Below the pieces are notes generated by a model. That model saw only the letters and a list, made by a program, of their open reading frames with translations. It did no database searches and was not told the origin of the DNA. Of a stretch of DNA of 64,000 bases, positions 1-10,163 are shown one piece after another. The DNA lies in the NCBI GenBank assembly GCA_934667095.1, contig CAKULE010000009.1:36367-100366 (forward strand). The letters are read 5' to 3'. Position 1 is the stretch's first letter. Every line of letters starts with the position of its first letter. The DNA is from an uncultured Oscillospiraceae bacterium (GTDB lineage Bacteria; Bacillota; Clostridia; Oscillospirales; Oscillospiraceae). A program made the translations under genes and the position numbers.

Positions 1-1611
1 CTGGTGAACTACATCGACCTGTTCACCAGCCGCATGGCCAAGACCAACCTCTGGACCCCGCTGCTGAACACCGTGCTGCTGGCGGTGGGCACCTGCGTCG
101 TGTCCATCCTGTTCGGCGGCGTGTTCGCCTTCCTCATCACCCGGACCAATCTGGCCTGGCGCAAGTACCTCAGCTCTATTTTCATTTTCCCCTACATCAT
201 GCCCCAGTGGACGCTGGCTGTGGTGTGGCAGAACCTGTTCAACTCCAACGCCGTCACCGGCACGTCCAACGGCCTGCTGGCGGCCACGCTGGGCATCAAC
301 ATGCCCCTCTGGTGGTGTAAGGGCCTGTTCCCCAGCCTTGTGGTGCTGGGCCTGCACTACGCCCCCTTTGCCTATATCCTCATCGGCGGGATCTTCCGCA
401 ACATGGACGCCAATCTGGAGGAGGCAGCCACCATTCTGGACACTCCCAAGTGGAAGATCATGTGTCGGGTGACTCTGCCGATGGTCAAGCCGGCCATCCT
501 GTCCACCGTCCTGCTGGTGTTCGGCTCTGCCATGGGTTCCTACCCGGTGCCCCACTATCTGGGCCTCACCACCCTGTCCACCAAGTACGTCTCCATGAAC
601 TCGAAATATACCGGCGAGGCCAGTATTCTGGCCATCATCATGATGATCTTCGGCGTGGCCATCATGTTGATGAACCAGATGTCCCTGCGCTCCCGCAAGA
701 ATTATACCACCGTCACCGGCAAGTCCGGCCAGATCTCCAAGATCAATCTGGGCAAGGTGGGCCGGTACATCATCGCGCTGGCCCTGGTGATCGTCACTTT
801 CTTCACCAGTATCTTCCCCATTGTGTCCTTCGCCTTTGAGACCTTCCTGCCCAACCCCGGCGACTACTCCTTCCTCTATACCGGCGACACCAGCAACCTC
901 ACCACCAAGTGGTGGGTGACGGACGAGAACGTGTCGGAGAACGGCATGTACGGCCAGAAGGGTATCCTGCACAACGAGACCATCTGGCGGGCTTTCAAGG
1001 GCACCATCTGGGTCAGCGTGTGCTGTTCGCTGATCGCGGGCTCCATCGGCACCCTCATCGGCTACGCCGTGGCCAAGAGCCGACGAAGTAAATGGGCAAA
1101 CTACGTGAACAGCGTGGCCTTCCTGCCGTACCTGATGCCCTCCATTGCGGTGGGTGTGGCCTTCTTCCTGCTGTTCTCCAACGAGCATTTCAACCTGTTC
1201 AACACATACACCCTGCTCATCATCACCGGCACCATCAAGTATATCCCCTTCGCCAGCCGCAGCTCCCTGAACTCCATGCTGCAGCTCTCCGGTGAGATCG
1301 AGGAGGCCGCCATCATTCAGGACATCCCGTGGTTCAAGCGGATGACCCGCATCATCATCCCCATCCAGAAATCGTCCATCATCAGCGGCTACCTGCTCCC
1401 CTTCATGACCTGCTTGAGAGAGCTGTCCCTGTTCATGCTGCTGTGTACCCAAGGCTTTATCCTGTCCACCACGCTGGACTACTTCGATGAGATGGGCCTG
1501 TATGCCTTCTCCAGCGGCATCAACCTGATCCTCATCGTCACCATTCTGGTGTGCAACGCGCTGGTCAACAAGGTCACCGGCGCCAGTCTGGACAAGGGAA
1601 TTGGAGGTTAA
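1..1611 (+). CDS. ABC transporter permease, two fused permease domains (5' end off window)
   Basis: Membrane permease of a binding-protein-dependent ABC importer. The reading frame is open to the first base, so the true start probably lies to the left. The first GTG (position 4) has no visible ribosome binding site. Two BPD_transp_1 halves are fused in one chain, as in FbpB/ThiP-type iron, thiamine or phosphonate importers. Each half carries an EAA coupling loop (EEAATILD about residue 140, EEAAIIQD about residue 435), the contact for the ATPase. About twelve hydrophobic segments are visible, with a polar extracytoplasmic stretch at about residues 280-325. The stop lies 5 bases before the ATPase gene, so the two are cotranscribed. 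The substrate-binding protein is not in view and substrate cannot be read from this gene alone. Confidence 0.85.
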   Translation: MVNYIDLFTSRMAKTNLWTPLLNTVLLAVGTCVVSILFGGVFAFLITRTNLAWRKYLSSIFIFPYIMPQWTLAVVWQNLFNSNAVTGTSNGLLAATLGINMPLWWCKGLFPSLVVLGLHYAPFAYILIGGIFRNMDANLEEAATILDTPKWKIMCRVTLPMVKPAILSTVLLVFGSAMGSYPVPHYLGLTTLSTKYVSMNSKYTGEASILAIIMMIFGVAIMLMNQMSLRSRKNYTTVTGKSGQISKINLGKVGRYIIALALVIVTFFTSIFPIVSFAFETFLPNPGDYSFLYTGDTSNLTTKWWVTDENVSENGMYGQKGILHNETIWRAFKGTIWVSVCCSLIAGSIGTLIGYAVAKSRRSKWANYVNSVAFLPYLMPSIAVGVAFFLLFSNEHFNLFNTYTLLIITGTIKYIPFASRSSLNSMLQLSGEIEEAAIIQDIPWFKRMTRIIIPIQKSSIISGYLLPFMTCLRELSLFMLLCTQGFILSTTLDYFDEMGLYAFSSGINLILIVTILVCNALVNKVTGASLDKGIGG

Positions 1612-1616
1612 TTACT

Positions 1617-3251
<1,635 letters not shown>

Positions 3252-3258
3252 AGGGTCC

Positions 3259-3296
3259 AAAAACCGCCCGGCTCACAGAGCCGGGCGGTTTTTCTT
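3259..3296 (+). terminator. Rho-independent terminator after the ABC transporter genes
   Basis: A 13-bp stem (3261-3273 with 3279-3291) with a 5-base loop, followed by a T run. Confidence 0.9.
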
Positions 3297-3323
3297 GCCA
3301 TCGGGCCGGAGAGATGCTACACT
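3295..3323 (+). promoter_or_regulatory. Sigma-A promoter for galT
   Basis: TTGCCA (3295-3300), 17-bp spacer, TACACT (3318-3323) with an extended -10 TGC. It begins directly at the tail of the preceding terminator, 27 bp upstream of the galT start. Confidence 0.7.
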
Positions 3324-3349
3324 GAAGGGAACAGACGGAGGTGACGGCT

Positions 3350-4837
3350 ATGACCAGAGATGAGGCCCTTGCGGGCCTGCTGCACTATGGGGAGCGCCGG
3401 GGGCTTATCGCCCCGGAGGACCGGACATGGGCGGTCAACGGCCTGCTGGAGGCGCTGGGGTTGGAGAGCTGGGCTGACCCCGGGGTCCCGGAGGAGGAGC
3501 ACCCGCTGGCGGAGCTGCTGACCGTTCTGCTGGACGACTGCGCCGCCCGGGGCCTGCTGGCACCGGACACCGCGGGCCGCCGGGACTTGCTGGATACCGC
3601 CCTTATGGGCCGCCTCACCCCGCCGCCCCGAGAGGTCGTTGGGCGCTTCCGGGCTCTGTACGCCCAGAGCCCCCGGAGGGCCACGGACTGGTTCTATCAG
3701 TTCAGCGGCGATACCAATTACATCCGCCGGGACCGCCTTGCCCGGGACCTGAGGTGGCAGACCGACACGGAGTACGGCCGGCTGGACATAACCATCAACC
3801 TCTCCAAGCCGGAGAAAGACCCCCGGGATATTGCGGCGGCGGCCGGGCGGCCGGCTGTGGGCTACCCCGCCTGCGCCCTCTGCCGGGAGAACGAGGGCTA
3901 TGCCGGCCGGCTGGACCACCCCGCCCGGCAGAATCACCGGGTCGTGCCCCTGACACTGGGCGGCGAGGCGTGGTACCTGCAATACTCCCCCTACTCCTAT
4001 TTTAACGAGCACTGTATCTGCCTCAGCGGCGTCCACCGCCCCATGCGGATCGACCGCCCCTGTCTGGATCGGCTGCTGGAGTTTGTGACGCTGTTTCCCC
4101 ACTACTTCATGGGCTCCAATGCTGACTTGCCTATCGTGGGGGGCTCTATTCTCAGCCACGACCATTTTCAGGGCGGCCGGTACCGGTTCGCCATGGAGCG
4201 GGCTGTGGAGGAGGGAGACGTGACCCTCCCCACGTTCCCGGACGTCACGGCCCGGCGGCTGCGCTGGCCCATGCCGGTGGTGCGCCTGCGCTGCGCGGAC
4301 CCGCAGCGGCTGGCTGCTGCGGCAGACCACGTGATCTGCCGCTGGCGGGGATACAGCGACCCGGCGCTGGGGATCCTGGCGGAGGGCGGCGGTGTCCCCC
4401 ACAACACTGTTACCCCCATCGCCCGCAGGCGGGGACCGGAGTACGAGCTGGATCTGGTCCTGCGCAACAACCGCACCACGGCGGAGCACCCGCTGGGACT
4501 GTTCCATCCCCACGAGGAGCTGCACCACATCAAGAAGGAGAATATCGGCCTCATCGAGGTCATGGGACTGGCGGTGCTCCCCGCCCGCCTGCGGGATGAG
4601 CTGGCCGCCGTGGCGGCGCTGCTGGCGTCTGGCGGGGACCTCCGGGCCGACCCGTGTACAGCCCCCCACGCGGAGTGGGCGGAGGGCTTCCGGGCGGCGG
4701 TGACTCCGGACAACGCCTGGGACACGGTGCTGGCCGAGACCGGCCGGGTCTTTGTCCGGGTGCTGGAGGACGCCGGCGTCTTCAAGCGGGATGCCGCTGG
4801 GCAGGCGGGGTTCCTGCGCTTTCTGGCGATGCTTTGA
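3350..4837 (+). CDS. galT: UDP-glucose--hexose-1-phosphate uridylyltransferase, class II
   Basis: Leloir-pathway enzyme exchanging UMP between UDP-glucose and galactose-1-phosphate, cytosolic. Length (495 residues) fits the Firmicute class II GalT family rather than the ~350-residue class I enzyme. The active-site region shows FNEHCICLSGVHRPM near residue 220 and SHDHFQGG near residue 270, both conserved in class II GalT. ATG 3350 is chosen because GGAGG (3337-3341) precedes it by 8 bases; an in-frame GTG at 3341 overlaps that site. It stands alone: galK and galE are not adjacent, and the unit has its own promoter and terminator. Confidence 0.92.
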   Translation: MTRDEALAGLLHYGERRGLIAPEDRTWAVNGLLEALGLESWADPGVPEEEHPLAELLTVLLDDCAARGLLAPDTAGRRDLLDTALMGRLTPPPREVVGRFRALYAQSPRRATDWFYQFSGDTNYIRRDRLARDLRWQTDTEYGRLDITINLSKPEKDPRDIAAAAGRPAVGYPACALCRENEGYAGRLDHPARQNHRVVPLTLGGEAWYLQYSPYSYFNEHCICLSGVHRPMRIDRPCLDRLLEFVTLFPHYFMGSNADLPIVGGSILSHDHFQGGRYRFAMERAVEEGDVTLPTFPDVTARRLRWPMPVVRLRCADPQRLAAAADHVICRWRGYSDPALGILAEGGGVPHNTVTPIARRRGPEYELDLVLRNNRTTAEHPLGLFHPHEELHHIKKENIGLIEVMGLAVLPARLRDELAAVAALLASGGDLRADPCTAPHAEWAEGFRAAVTPDNAWDTVLAETGRVFVRVLEDAGVFKRDAAGQAGFLRFLAML

Positions 4838-4842
4838 AAAAG

Positions 4843-4882
4843 AAGAGCCCCCTTCTGTCTTTCGACGGAAGGGGGCTCTTTT
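4843..4882 (+). terminator. Bidirectional terminator between galT and MFS gene
   Basis: A 13-bp stem (4843-4855 with 4868-4880) with A/T flanks on both sides, between convergent genes, so it can serve both strands. Confidence 0.88.
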
Positions 4883-4893
4883 GCATCAGTGGA

Positions 4894-6111
4894 TCAGGGA
4901 CGCTTGATGCTCAGGTTGAGCAGCAGGCCGGCCACAGACAGGGCCAGCAGCATCACGAAGGGGGCCACATAGCTGTTGTAGGAGGTCAGCAGCGCGCTGG
5001 AGGCGGTGGCGATGAAGGACGCGCCCATGAGGTTGAAGTTCATGACGCTGAAGTTGGTGGAGAAATACTTGGTGCCATAGAAGGCGGAGGTGAAGGCGGA
5101 GGTGAAGGTGGGGCAGGAGCCATAGGACAGGCCGGTGAGGCACAGGCCAACGATGCACAGCGGCAGGGAGCCCATCAGCGTGGCGGCCAGCGTGATGCCC
5201 GCGGCGGCAATGGTGACGATGTTGGCGGCCAGCATGGTGGTGCGGCGGCCGGCGGCGTCAAACACCGCGCCGGTGAGGATGCGGCCCAGACCGTTGCACA
5301 CGGAGAGAACGCCCACCAGCGTGGTGGCCAGCGCGGCGGAGGCACCTACGGACATGGTCAGATCCTTGGCGAAGCTGATGACGGAGTTGCCCACGGCGGC
5401 GAGAAACACGATGCAGACAAAGGCGCGCCAGAAGCTGAAGCGGCGCAGCATCTCACCGGTGGTGTAGTCCTTGACCTCGAAACTCTCCTTGCCGGCGGCC
5501 TTGACGGCCTTGGGTTGGGGCAGGACCACGTCGGCCCCGGGCAGGCGGATGATGAGTCCAGCCACGATGAGCACCACGCCCAGCGCGATACCCAGCAGGA
5601 GGAAGGACTTCCGCCAGCCCATGGAGGCGATCAGGGCGTTGGACAGGTTGCCGAGGATCAGGGTGCTGGCGCCGAAGCCCATCATCAGGCAGCCGGAGCA
5701 GAAGCCCTTCTTATCGGGGAACCACGCGCCTACGGTGGACACCGTGACCACGTAGGCCATGCCGATGCCCAGACCAGCCATCAGGCCGTAGGTGAGGTAC
5801 AGAGTGGTGACGGAGGCGCCGGACAGCCGGGAGGTGAGGATGAAGCCAAGCCCGGCCAGCACGCCGCCCAACGGGACCACGATCTTCGCGCCCAGCTTCT
5901 TGGCCAGCAGGCCGCCGATGAAGCCGCCCAGACAGAAGAAGGACATGGTGAGGGTGAAGTTCAGGGCCAGATTGGAGGCAGACCAGCCGAACTCGGCGGC
6001 CAGCGGGGCCTTCAGGATCGACCACGCATAGATGATGCCGGCAAACAGCATGGCAATGACGCCGACCAGCAGATAGGGCCAGCGCGTAGGCTTTTGGGTG
6101 GAACTGTTCAT
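4894..6111 (-). CDS. OFA-family MFS transporter (oxalate/formate antiporter-like)
   Basis: Polytopic membrane carrier of 405 residues with about 12 membrane segments. The opening (RWPYLLVGVIAMLFAGIIYAWS, residues 9-30) and the following region with FGWS resemble oxalate:formate antiporter-like MFS proteins, which exchange small carboxylates. The start at 6111 (MNSSTQK) is supported by GAGGAG just upstream; the longer open frame to 6267 lacks membrane-protein character. Neighbouring leftward genes are another anion-type carrier (AEC) and the cupin/SDR/cyclase operon, so it might serve export or uptake of acids from that pathway, but this is only positional inference. Confidence 0.82.
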   Translation of the reverse strand: MNSSTQKPTRWPYLLVGVIAMLFAGIIYAWSILKAPLAAEFGWSASNLALNFTLTMSFFCLGGFIGGLLAKKLGAKIVVPLGGVLAGLGFILTSRLSGASVTTLYLTYGLMAGLGIGMAYVVTVSTVGAWFPDKKGFCSGCLMMGFGASTLILGNLSNALIASMGWRKSFLLLGIALGVVLIVAGLIIRLPGADVVLPQPKAVKAAGKESFEVKDYTTGEMLRRFSFWRAFVCIVFLAAVGNSVISFAKDLTMSVGASAALATTLVGVLSVCNGLGRILTGAVFDAAGRRTTMLAANIVTIAAAGITLAATLMGSLPLCIVGLCLTGLSYGSCPTFTSAFTSAFYGTKYFSTNFSVMNFNLMGASFIATASSALLTSYNSYVAPFVMLLALSVAGLLLNLSIKRP

Positions 6112-6503
6112 AGTGTTTGATACTCCTCTTCTTGTTTCTTGTATGTTACAGTTTAACACAAGCGGGAGGTGCTGTCTATGCAGTTTGCGGATAAGCGCCG
6201 ATTTATACAATGGATGCGGGGCGGCCGGACCGGTCCCGGCGGGCTGTGAAGTCCGCACAAAAGGCACGGGTAGGTTTCGGACAGGAAGGAGAAAAGAGCG
6301 CTTTCTGCCCGCTGATAGTAAGTTTATGTGGAGACGATGAAAAGTAAATGCCCAAACGGAGGGAAAGGAAGGGAATTGCGGAAATTCTGCGCAAAATCCT
6401 GCACATCCAGCGCAATTTTGCGGGGGTGAGCCCCGCGGGCCGCTGAGGCGCAGCAGACCGAAGACACAGCGCCCTCACACTGGTGGGGGCGCTGCTTCTG
6501 CGT
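6112..6503. other. Intergenic region, 392 bp, no gene seen
   Basis: Holds the upstream region of the MFS gene (RBS GAGGAG near 6124) and the 3' flank of the AEC carrier. No convincing promoter hexamers, coding potential or RNA gene were recognised. Confidence 0.5.
6467..6494 (-). terminator. Possible terminator hairpin after AEC carrier gene
   Basis: An 11-bp stem (6467-6477 with 6484-6494, one G-U pair), only 10 bases past the stop codon. The following T tract on the minus strand is weak. Confidence 0.45.
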
Positions 6504-7445
6504 TCAATGGAACACCAACGGGATCAGGTTGGCCCACAGGGGGATGGTCACAGCGGAGAACAGGGTGGAGAGCATCACACAGGCCGCCGCTTCGAACTGG
6601 ACCTCCTGATCGGGATCGTACTGGATGGTAAAGGCCGCCAGCAGGGAGGCCGTGGGCAGGGCGGCGAACATGACCACCACCTGCGCCAGCTCCCGCTCCA
6701 GCCCCACCAGTGCGGCCAGACCCATGGTGACTGCGGGCAGCAGCAGGTTGCGTACGGCGGGGAAGACGAGATACCGGGGCTTGAGGATTTTCTTGAACTC
6801 GTAGTGCCCCAGCGACATGCCGCACAGCAGCATCCCCATGGGGGAGGCGCAGGAGCCGAGGATGTTGACCACCCCGGCCACAGGGGATGGGAGTTGGATT
6901 TGGGTCAGGTAGAGGAACAGTCCCACAAAGACCGCCACCACCGGCGGGGAGAACCAGCCCTTCAGCCGCTGGAGCTGGGTCTGCTTTTCCCGCACCAGTC
7001 CCGGCGGGGATAACAGGGCGGGGGCGGAGCTGTAATAGATCATGCGGTAGGGCACCAGAAACACCACAAAATAGAACACGCCGGTGCTGCCGTACAGGGC
7101 CTCCACCACGGGGATGCCCACGAAGGTGAAGTTGGTGTAGAGCATGTTGAAGCGTTGGATGCGCCCCGAGACGGACCGGCCGCTGAGCACGTAGGCCAGC
7201 TGGCCCAGCAGGAAGGTGACGGCCCACAGAGCCAGCGCGATGAGCACCAGCCGGCCGCAGTTTTTTACCTCCTGCCATGAGAAGGCCCCGGTCATGGACC
7301 GGACGATCATGCAGGGGATGAAGAGCTTCATGATGAGGGCGGTGAGCTGCTTGTCAAAATCACCCTTGACCAGTCCCAGCCGGAGGGACAGCAGGCCCAG
7401 AAGGATGAGGATCATGAGCTGGACGGCTAACTTTGCAGCGGTCAT
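6504..7445 (-). CDS. AEC family (auxin efflux carrier-type) permease
   Basis: Membrane carrier of 313 residues with about 10 hydrophobic segments, the usual size and topology of the bacterial AEC/malate permease family, which moves small organic acids. The start at 7445 has AAGGAG upstream. The N-terminal half carries a conserved-looking KLFIPCMIVRSM block and the C-terminal half NLLLPAVTMGLAAL. It follows the small zinc-ribbon gene on the same strand, separated by a strong terminator, so it depends on readthrough or an unseen promoter. Substrate not determinable. Confidence 0.82.
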   Translation of the reverse strand: MTAAKLAVQLMILILLGLLSLRLGLVKGDFDKQLTALIMKLFIPCMIVRSMTGAFSWQEVKNCGRLVLIALALWAVTFLLGQLAYVLSGRSVSGRIQRFNMLYTNFTFVGIPVVEALYGSTGVFYFVVFLVPYRMIYYSSAPALLSPPGLVREKQTQLQRLKGWFSPPVVAVFVGLFLYLTQIQLPSPVAGVVNILGSCASPMGMLLCGMSLGHYEFKKILKPRYLVFPAVRNLLLPAVTMGLAALVGLERELAQVVVMFAALPTASLLAAFTIQYDPDQEVQFEAAACVMLSTLFSAVTIPLWANLIPLVFH

Positions 7446-7473
7446 AAGCGGCGGTCACTCCTTTACGTTGCAT

Positions 7474-7508
7474 GAAAAAGCCGGGCGGAAGCAGCGCTCC
7501 GCCCGGCT
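7474..7508 (-). terminator. Rho-independent terminator after zinc-ribbon gene
   Basis: A perfect 11-bp GC-rich stem (7498-7508 with 7479-7489), followed on the minus strand by TTTTT (7475-7479). Confidence 0.88.
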
Positions 7509-7538
7509 GGTGGTGTGGAAGAGTCCTTACAGCGAGGC

Positions 7539-7730
7539 TCACTCCTCAATCTCTTCGTAATCAGCGTCATCAAGGGTGCGGGCGCCGTTCTTTTCGAACT
7601 GGCCCGGTGTGCCGCAGACAGGGCACAGCCCGAATTTGTCGCCGAAATAGGGGATCAGGTCCTCGGCATACTTGAACTTCTTACCGCAGTTCGGGCAGTG
7701 GTAGTACATCAGATTGGGTCCCCAGCTCAT
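7539..7730 (-). CDS. Small zinc-ribbon protein (two CxxC knuckles)
   Basis: 63-residue acidic protein. Two knuckles, CPNC (about residues 12-15) and CPVC (about 36-39), form a rubredoxin/zinc-ribbon-like fold expected to bind one metal. The tail is very acidic (DDADYEEIEE). The start at 7730 (MSWGPNL) is chosen for the GGAGGTGAAAG upstream; a longer frame is not coding-like. It has its own promoter and terminator. Function unknown; small ribbons of this kind often act as metal-binding adaptors. Confidence 0.75.
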   Translation of the reverse strand: MSWGPNLMYYHCPNCGKKFKYAEDLIPYFGDKFGLCPVCGTPGQFEKNGARTLDDADYEEIEE

Positions 7731-7858
7731 GCTTTCACCTCCAAGCTCAGGGTATCCGGGTTTTGCCAGAGGCGGCCTTGCGGTCGAACGCCCCGGTGAC
7801 CCGGCGGGCCCCGGCGATGAGCTGCATGCTGCGTTCGCCGTGGACCTGTGATGCACTG

Positions 7859-7887
7859 ATTATACAACGCAAAATACGCGGACGCAA
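7859..7887 (-). promoter_or_regulatory. Sigma-A promoter for zinc-ribbon gene
   Basis: On the minus strand TTGCGT (7887-7882), 17-bp spacer, TATAAT (7864-7859). The -35 box lies in the loop and the spacer runs through the lower arm of the terminator hairpin of the upstream cyclase operon. Leader about 120 bases. Confidence 0.65.
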
Positions 7888-7905
7888 GGCGCGCCCGCGT
7901 ATTTT
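7871..7905 (-). terminator. Terminator after the cyclase operon
   Basis: An 11-bp stem (7871-7881 with 7895-7905) with a 13-base loop. The stem base is A/T-rich, giving a U-rich 3' end on the minus strand. Confidence 0.72.
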
Positions 7906-7974
7906 GTCAGCATATTTGGATATGTGCCGGCGGGATGGTATGCGACACGCGGCGCATGACGGCTCGGGCGCTTC

Positions 7975-8991
7975 TTACTTATCGTTGCGGTGGAACAGGT
8001 GCTGCATATACTCCAGACCGCTGTCGCCGTGGCCGGTCTCGTCGGCGTAGCCGGTGCCGCCGTACTTGTAGGTGCGGTCGGGCACGCTCTTGTCCAGCAG
8101 GTCCTCGTCGATCTCCGCCACACAGCGGGCCATGGAGCCGTCGCCCATGTACCAGCGCAGGGGGAAGCAGTTGAAGCGGAAGGGCACGCCGGCGGGGATC
8201 TTGTCCAGGTCGCCGCCCAGATTCTCCACGCCCACGATGCCGTGGCCCAGCATCTCCTTGTGGCAGGGCTCCCAGGTACCCCAGATGCCGATCTCCTCCA
8301 GTTCGCCGAACTTCTCCATATAGGCCTTCTCACCGTGGAGACGGATATACTCAAACTTGTCGAACTCGGCATAGGCATCCTCGCCGAAGAGTTCCTTGTA
8401 CTCCTCGGTGAGGGGCTTGCCGGTGGCACCCAGCAGGTTCATGCGGGTCATGCCGTTGTTGCCCATGGCGGTGTGCAGGGGGTGGTCCAGCGCCTGAGAG
8501 TCCATGGCCACGCACTTCAGGCCGTACTTCACGAACCACTTGCCGGCCTCCACACCGGTGCCGGCGGCGTAGTGATAGTAGGCCTTGGAATCGTCAAACA
8601 GGCGGTGCATGCCGGTGTTCAGGCAGAGGACCTTGCCCTTCAGGGTGGAGGGATCCACGTTGTACTTGGCGCAGGCGGCGTCCAGATGCTTGTCGGTGAT
8701 GAGGCCCCAAGGCTCGATGTCGATCTTCAGCACGACAGCCTCGCCGGTATAGGAATCCACGGGCATCTCGTGCGTGTAGCGGGCGCGGCGGCCGTCGAAC
8801 TCGTACTCCATCACGTGGCGGGGGGCGTCGCAGTGGGTGCCGGTGTGCATGGTGCAGTTGATGCGCTGGGTCAGCACGCCGCCCTTGGCCATGGTGTGGG
8901 TGTTGTCGATCTCGGGCTTGTCAAAGTAGGGCCAGCGGGGGATCTCCGCGCCGAAGGGATGAGTCAGGTCAACAAAAACAGTCTTGCCCAT
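7975..8991 (-). CDS. Cyclase-family (kynurenine formamidase-like) metal-dependent hydrolase
   Basis: 338-residue cytosolic hydrolase of the cyclase/kynurenine formamidase superfamily. The metal-binding signature HTGTHCDAPRH (residues 49-59) is complete, and the N-terminus VDLTHPF is the usual entry strand of the fold. It is longer than typical formamidases (~210-260 residues). Last gene of a four-gene leftward operon (cupin, SDR, 3HCDH-like, cyclase), 33 bases behind the dehydrogenase and followed by a terminator. Members of this family open cyclic diones and amides. With an SDR and a hydroxyacid-type dehydrogenase beside it, a ring-opening step such as dihydrophloroglucinol cyclohydrolase is plausible. 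Family sure, substrate inferred. Confidence 0.85.
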   Translation of the reverse strand: MGKTVFVDLTHPFGAEIPRWPYFDKPEIDNTHTMAKGGVLTQRINCTMHTGTHCDAPRHVMEYEFDGRRARYTHEMPVDSYTGEAVVLKIDIEPWGLITDKHLDAACAKYNVDPSTLKGKVLCLNTGMHRLFDDSKAYYHYAAGTGVEAGKWFVKYGLKCVAMDSQALDHPLHTAMGNNGMTRMNLLGATGKPLTEEYKELFGEDAYAEFDKFEYIRLHGEKAYMEKFGELEEIGIWGTWEPCHKEMLGHGIVGVENLGGDLDKIPAGVPFRFNCFPLRWYMGDGSMARCVAEIDEDLLDKSVPDRTYKYGGTGYADETGHGDSGLEYMQHLFHRNDK

Positions 8992-9024
8992 TGTAGGGAC
9001 CTCCTAATAAAATAGTAGTCGGAA

Positions 9025-9951
9025 TTATTTTCCGTAGAGCATGTGGATCAGGTAGTCGTTCAGATCGGCGTTTTCCTGCGCGATCTGCTCGTCCGTCCAT
9101 TTCATAAAGCCCTCACCGGACTTGAAGCCCAGCTTGCCCTCGTCCAGCATTTTCTGCAGCAGGGGGGAGGGCTCGTGGCTGTCCTCCAGATCGCGGAGGA
9201 TGTAGTTGTGGATGTTGTAGGTCAGCTGGGTGCCCACCATGTCGGAGTTGGTGATGGGGCCCAGCTGGGGCAGGCGCAGGCCGAAGGAATAGCGCACGGC
9301 GGTGTCCACCGTCTCGGGGTCAGCGATGCCCCGCTCCACAATGGAGATGGCCTCGCGCCAGAGGGCGTGCTGCATCCGGTTGGCGATGAAGCCGGGCACG
9401 TCTTTTTTGCACAGGACGGGCTTCTTTCCCACAGAGGTCAGCACGTCCATGATGGTCTGGGCGGTGTCGTCAGAGGTGGCGTCGGACTTGACCACCTCCA
9501 CCAGCGGGATGAGGTGGCCGGGATTCCAGAAGTGGGTGCCGGCAAAGCGGGCGCGGTGCTCCATCTTCGCAGAGATCTCGGAGGGGCTCATGACGGAGGA
9601 ATTGGTGCAGAAGATGGCGTCGGGGCGGCAGCGGGCCTCCAGCTTGGCGAAGGTCTCCTGCTTGATGGCCATGTCCTCGAACACGGCCTCGATGACGAAG
9701 TCCGCGTTCTTCACCAGCTCGCTATCGATGTCGTTGGTGAAGTGGATGCGCGTCAGGCGGTCAGCCAGTTCTTCCTCGGTGAGGACGCCGCGGTCCACCA
9801 GCTGCTTGGTGTTAGTGCGGATCTTGGCCTCGATGTCCGTGGGGTACAGGTCGTACAGGGCCACGTCAAACTCGGGATTGGAAGAAAACACAAACCCGAT
9901 GTTAGAGCCCATCATGCCGGCGCCGCAGATCAGAATGTTCTTGATTTTCAT
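9025..9951 (-). CDS. 3-hydroxyacyl-CoA dehydrogenase family protein
   Basis: 308-residue NAD-dependent dehydrogenase with the N-terminal Rossmann motif GAGMMGS (residues 10-16), the conserved FVIEAVFED strand, the catalytic block THFWNPGHLIPLVEVV about residue 140, and the C-terminal helical 3HCDH domain (NRMQHALWREA). Start at 9951 with AAGGAGA upstream. The family includes CoA-linked enzymes and free-acid enzymes (carnitine and gulonate dehydrogenases). In this operon, which has no CoA ligase, thiolase or crotonase, a free 3-hydroxy or 3-oxo acid substrate is more likely than an acyl-CoA. A candidate is 3-hydroxy-5-oxohexanoate, formed after ring opening of dihydrophloroglucinol. Operon position: third of four. 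Confidence 0.88.
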   Translation of the reverse strand: MKIKNILICGAGMMGSNIGFVFSSNPEFDVALYDLYPTDIEAKIRTNTKQLVDRGVLTEEELADRLTRIHFTNDIDSELVKNADFVIEAVFEDMAIKQETFAKLEARCRPDAIFCTNSSVMSPSEISAKMEHRARFAGTHFWNPGHLIPLVEVVKSDATSDDTAQTIMDVLTSVGKKPVLCKKDVPGFIANRMQHALWREAISIVERGIADPETVDTAVRYSFGLRLPQLGPITNSDMVGTQLTYNIHNYILRDLEDSHEPSPLLQKMLDEGKLGFKSGEGFMKWTDEQIAQENADLNDYLIHMLYGK

Positions 9952-9969
9952 AATATCTTCTCCTTTTAC

Positions 9970-9988
9970 GGCTGTCGGAGCGACAGCC
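9970..9988. other. Hairpin in the SDR-3HCDH intergenic gap
   Basis: A perfect 8-bp stem (9970-9977 with 9981-9988) just upstream of the RBS of the dehydrogenase gene. Its T run is on the plus side, where no plus-strand gene precedes, so it is more likely a 5'-leader or intercistronic stem on the minus transcript. The ~210-bp gap holds nothing else recognisable. Confidence 0.4.
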
Positions 9989-10163
9989 TGTTTTTTGTAC
10001 CGGCACTGTACTGCCGCAAACGGTGTGCCAATTCCACAGGGGCCGGATGTGCCCGAAAAAGCCTGAAAACCGGACTTTTCCGGGCCGCTGGAAGGGCAGA
10101 CCGCGGGGGCGGTGGTGCAGATATGCGACAGGCTGCCTTAAAAAGTCTACATCCGGACGGCAA

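Noticed and set aside
4654..6120. 488-codon plus-strand frame opposite the OFA MFS gene
   Set aside because: Composed of Gly/Gln/His/Ala-rich low complexity; antisense shadow of a membrane protein gene.
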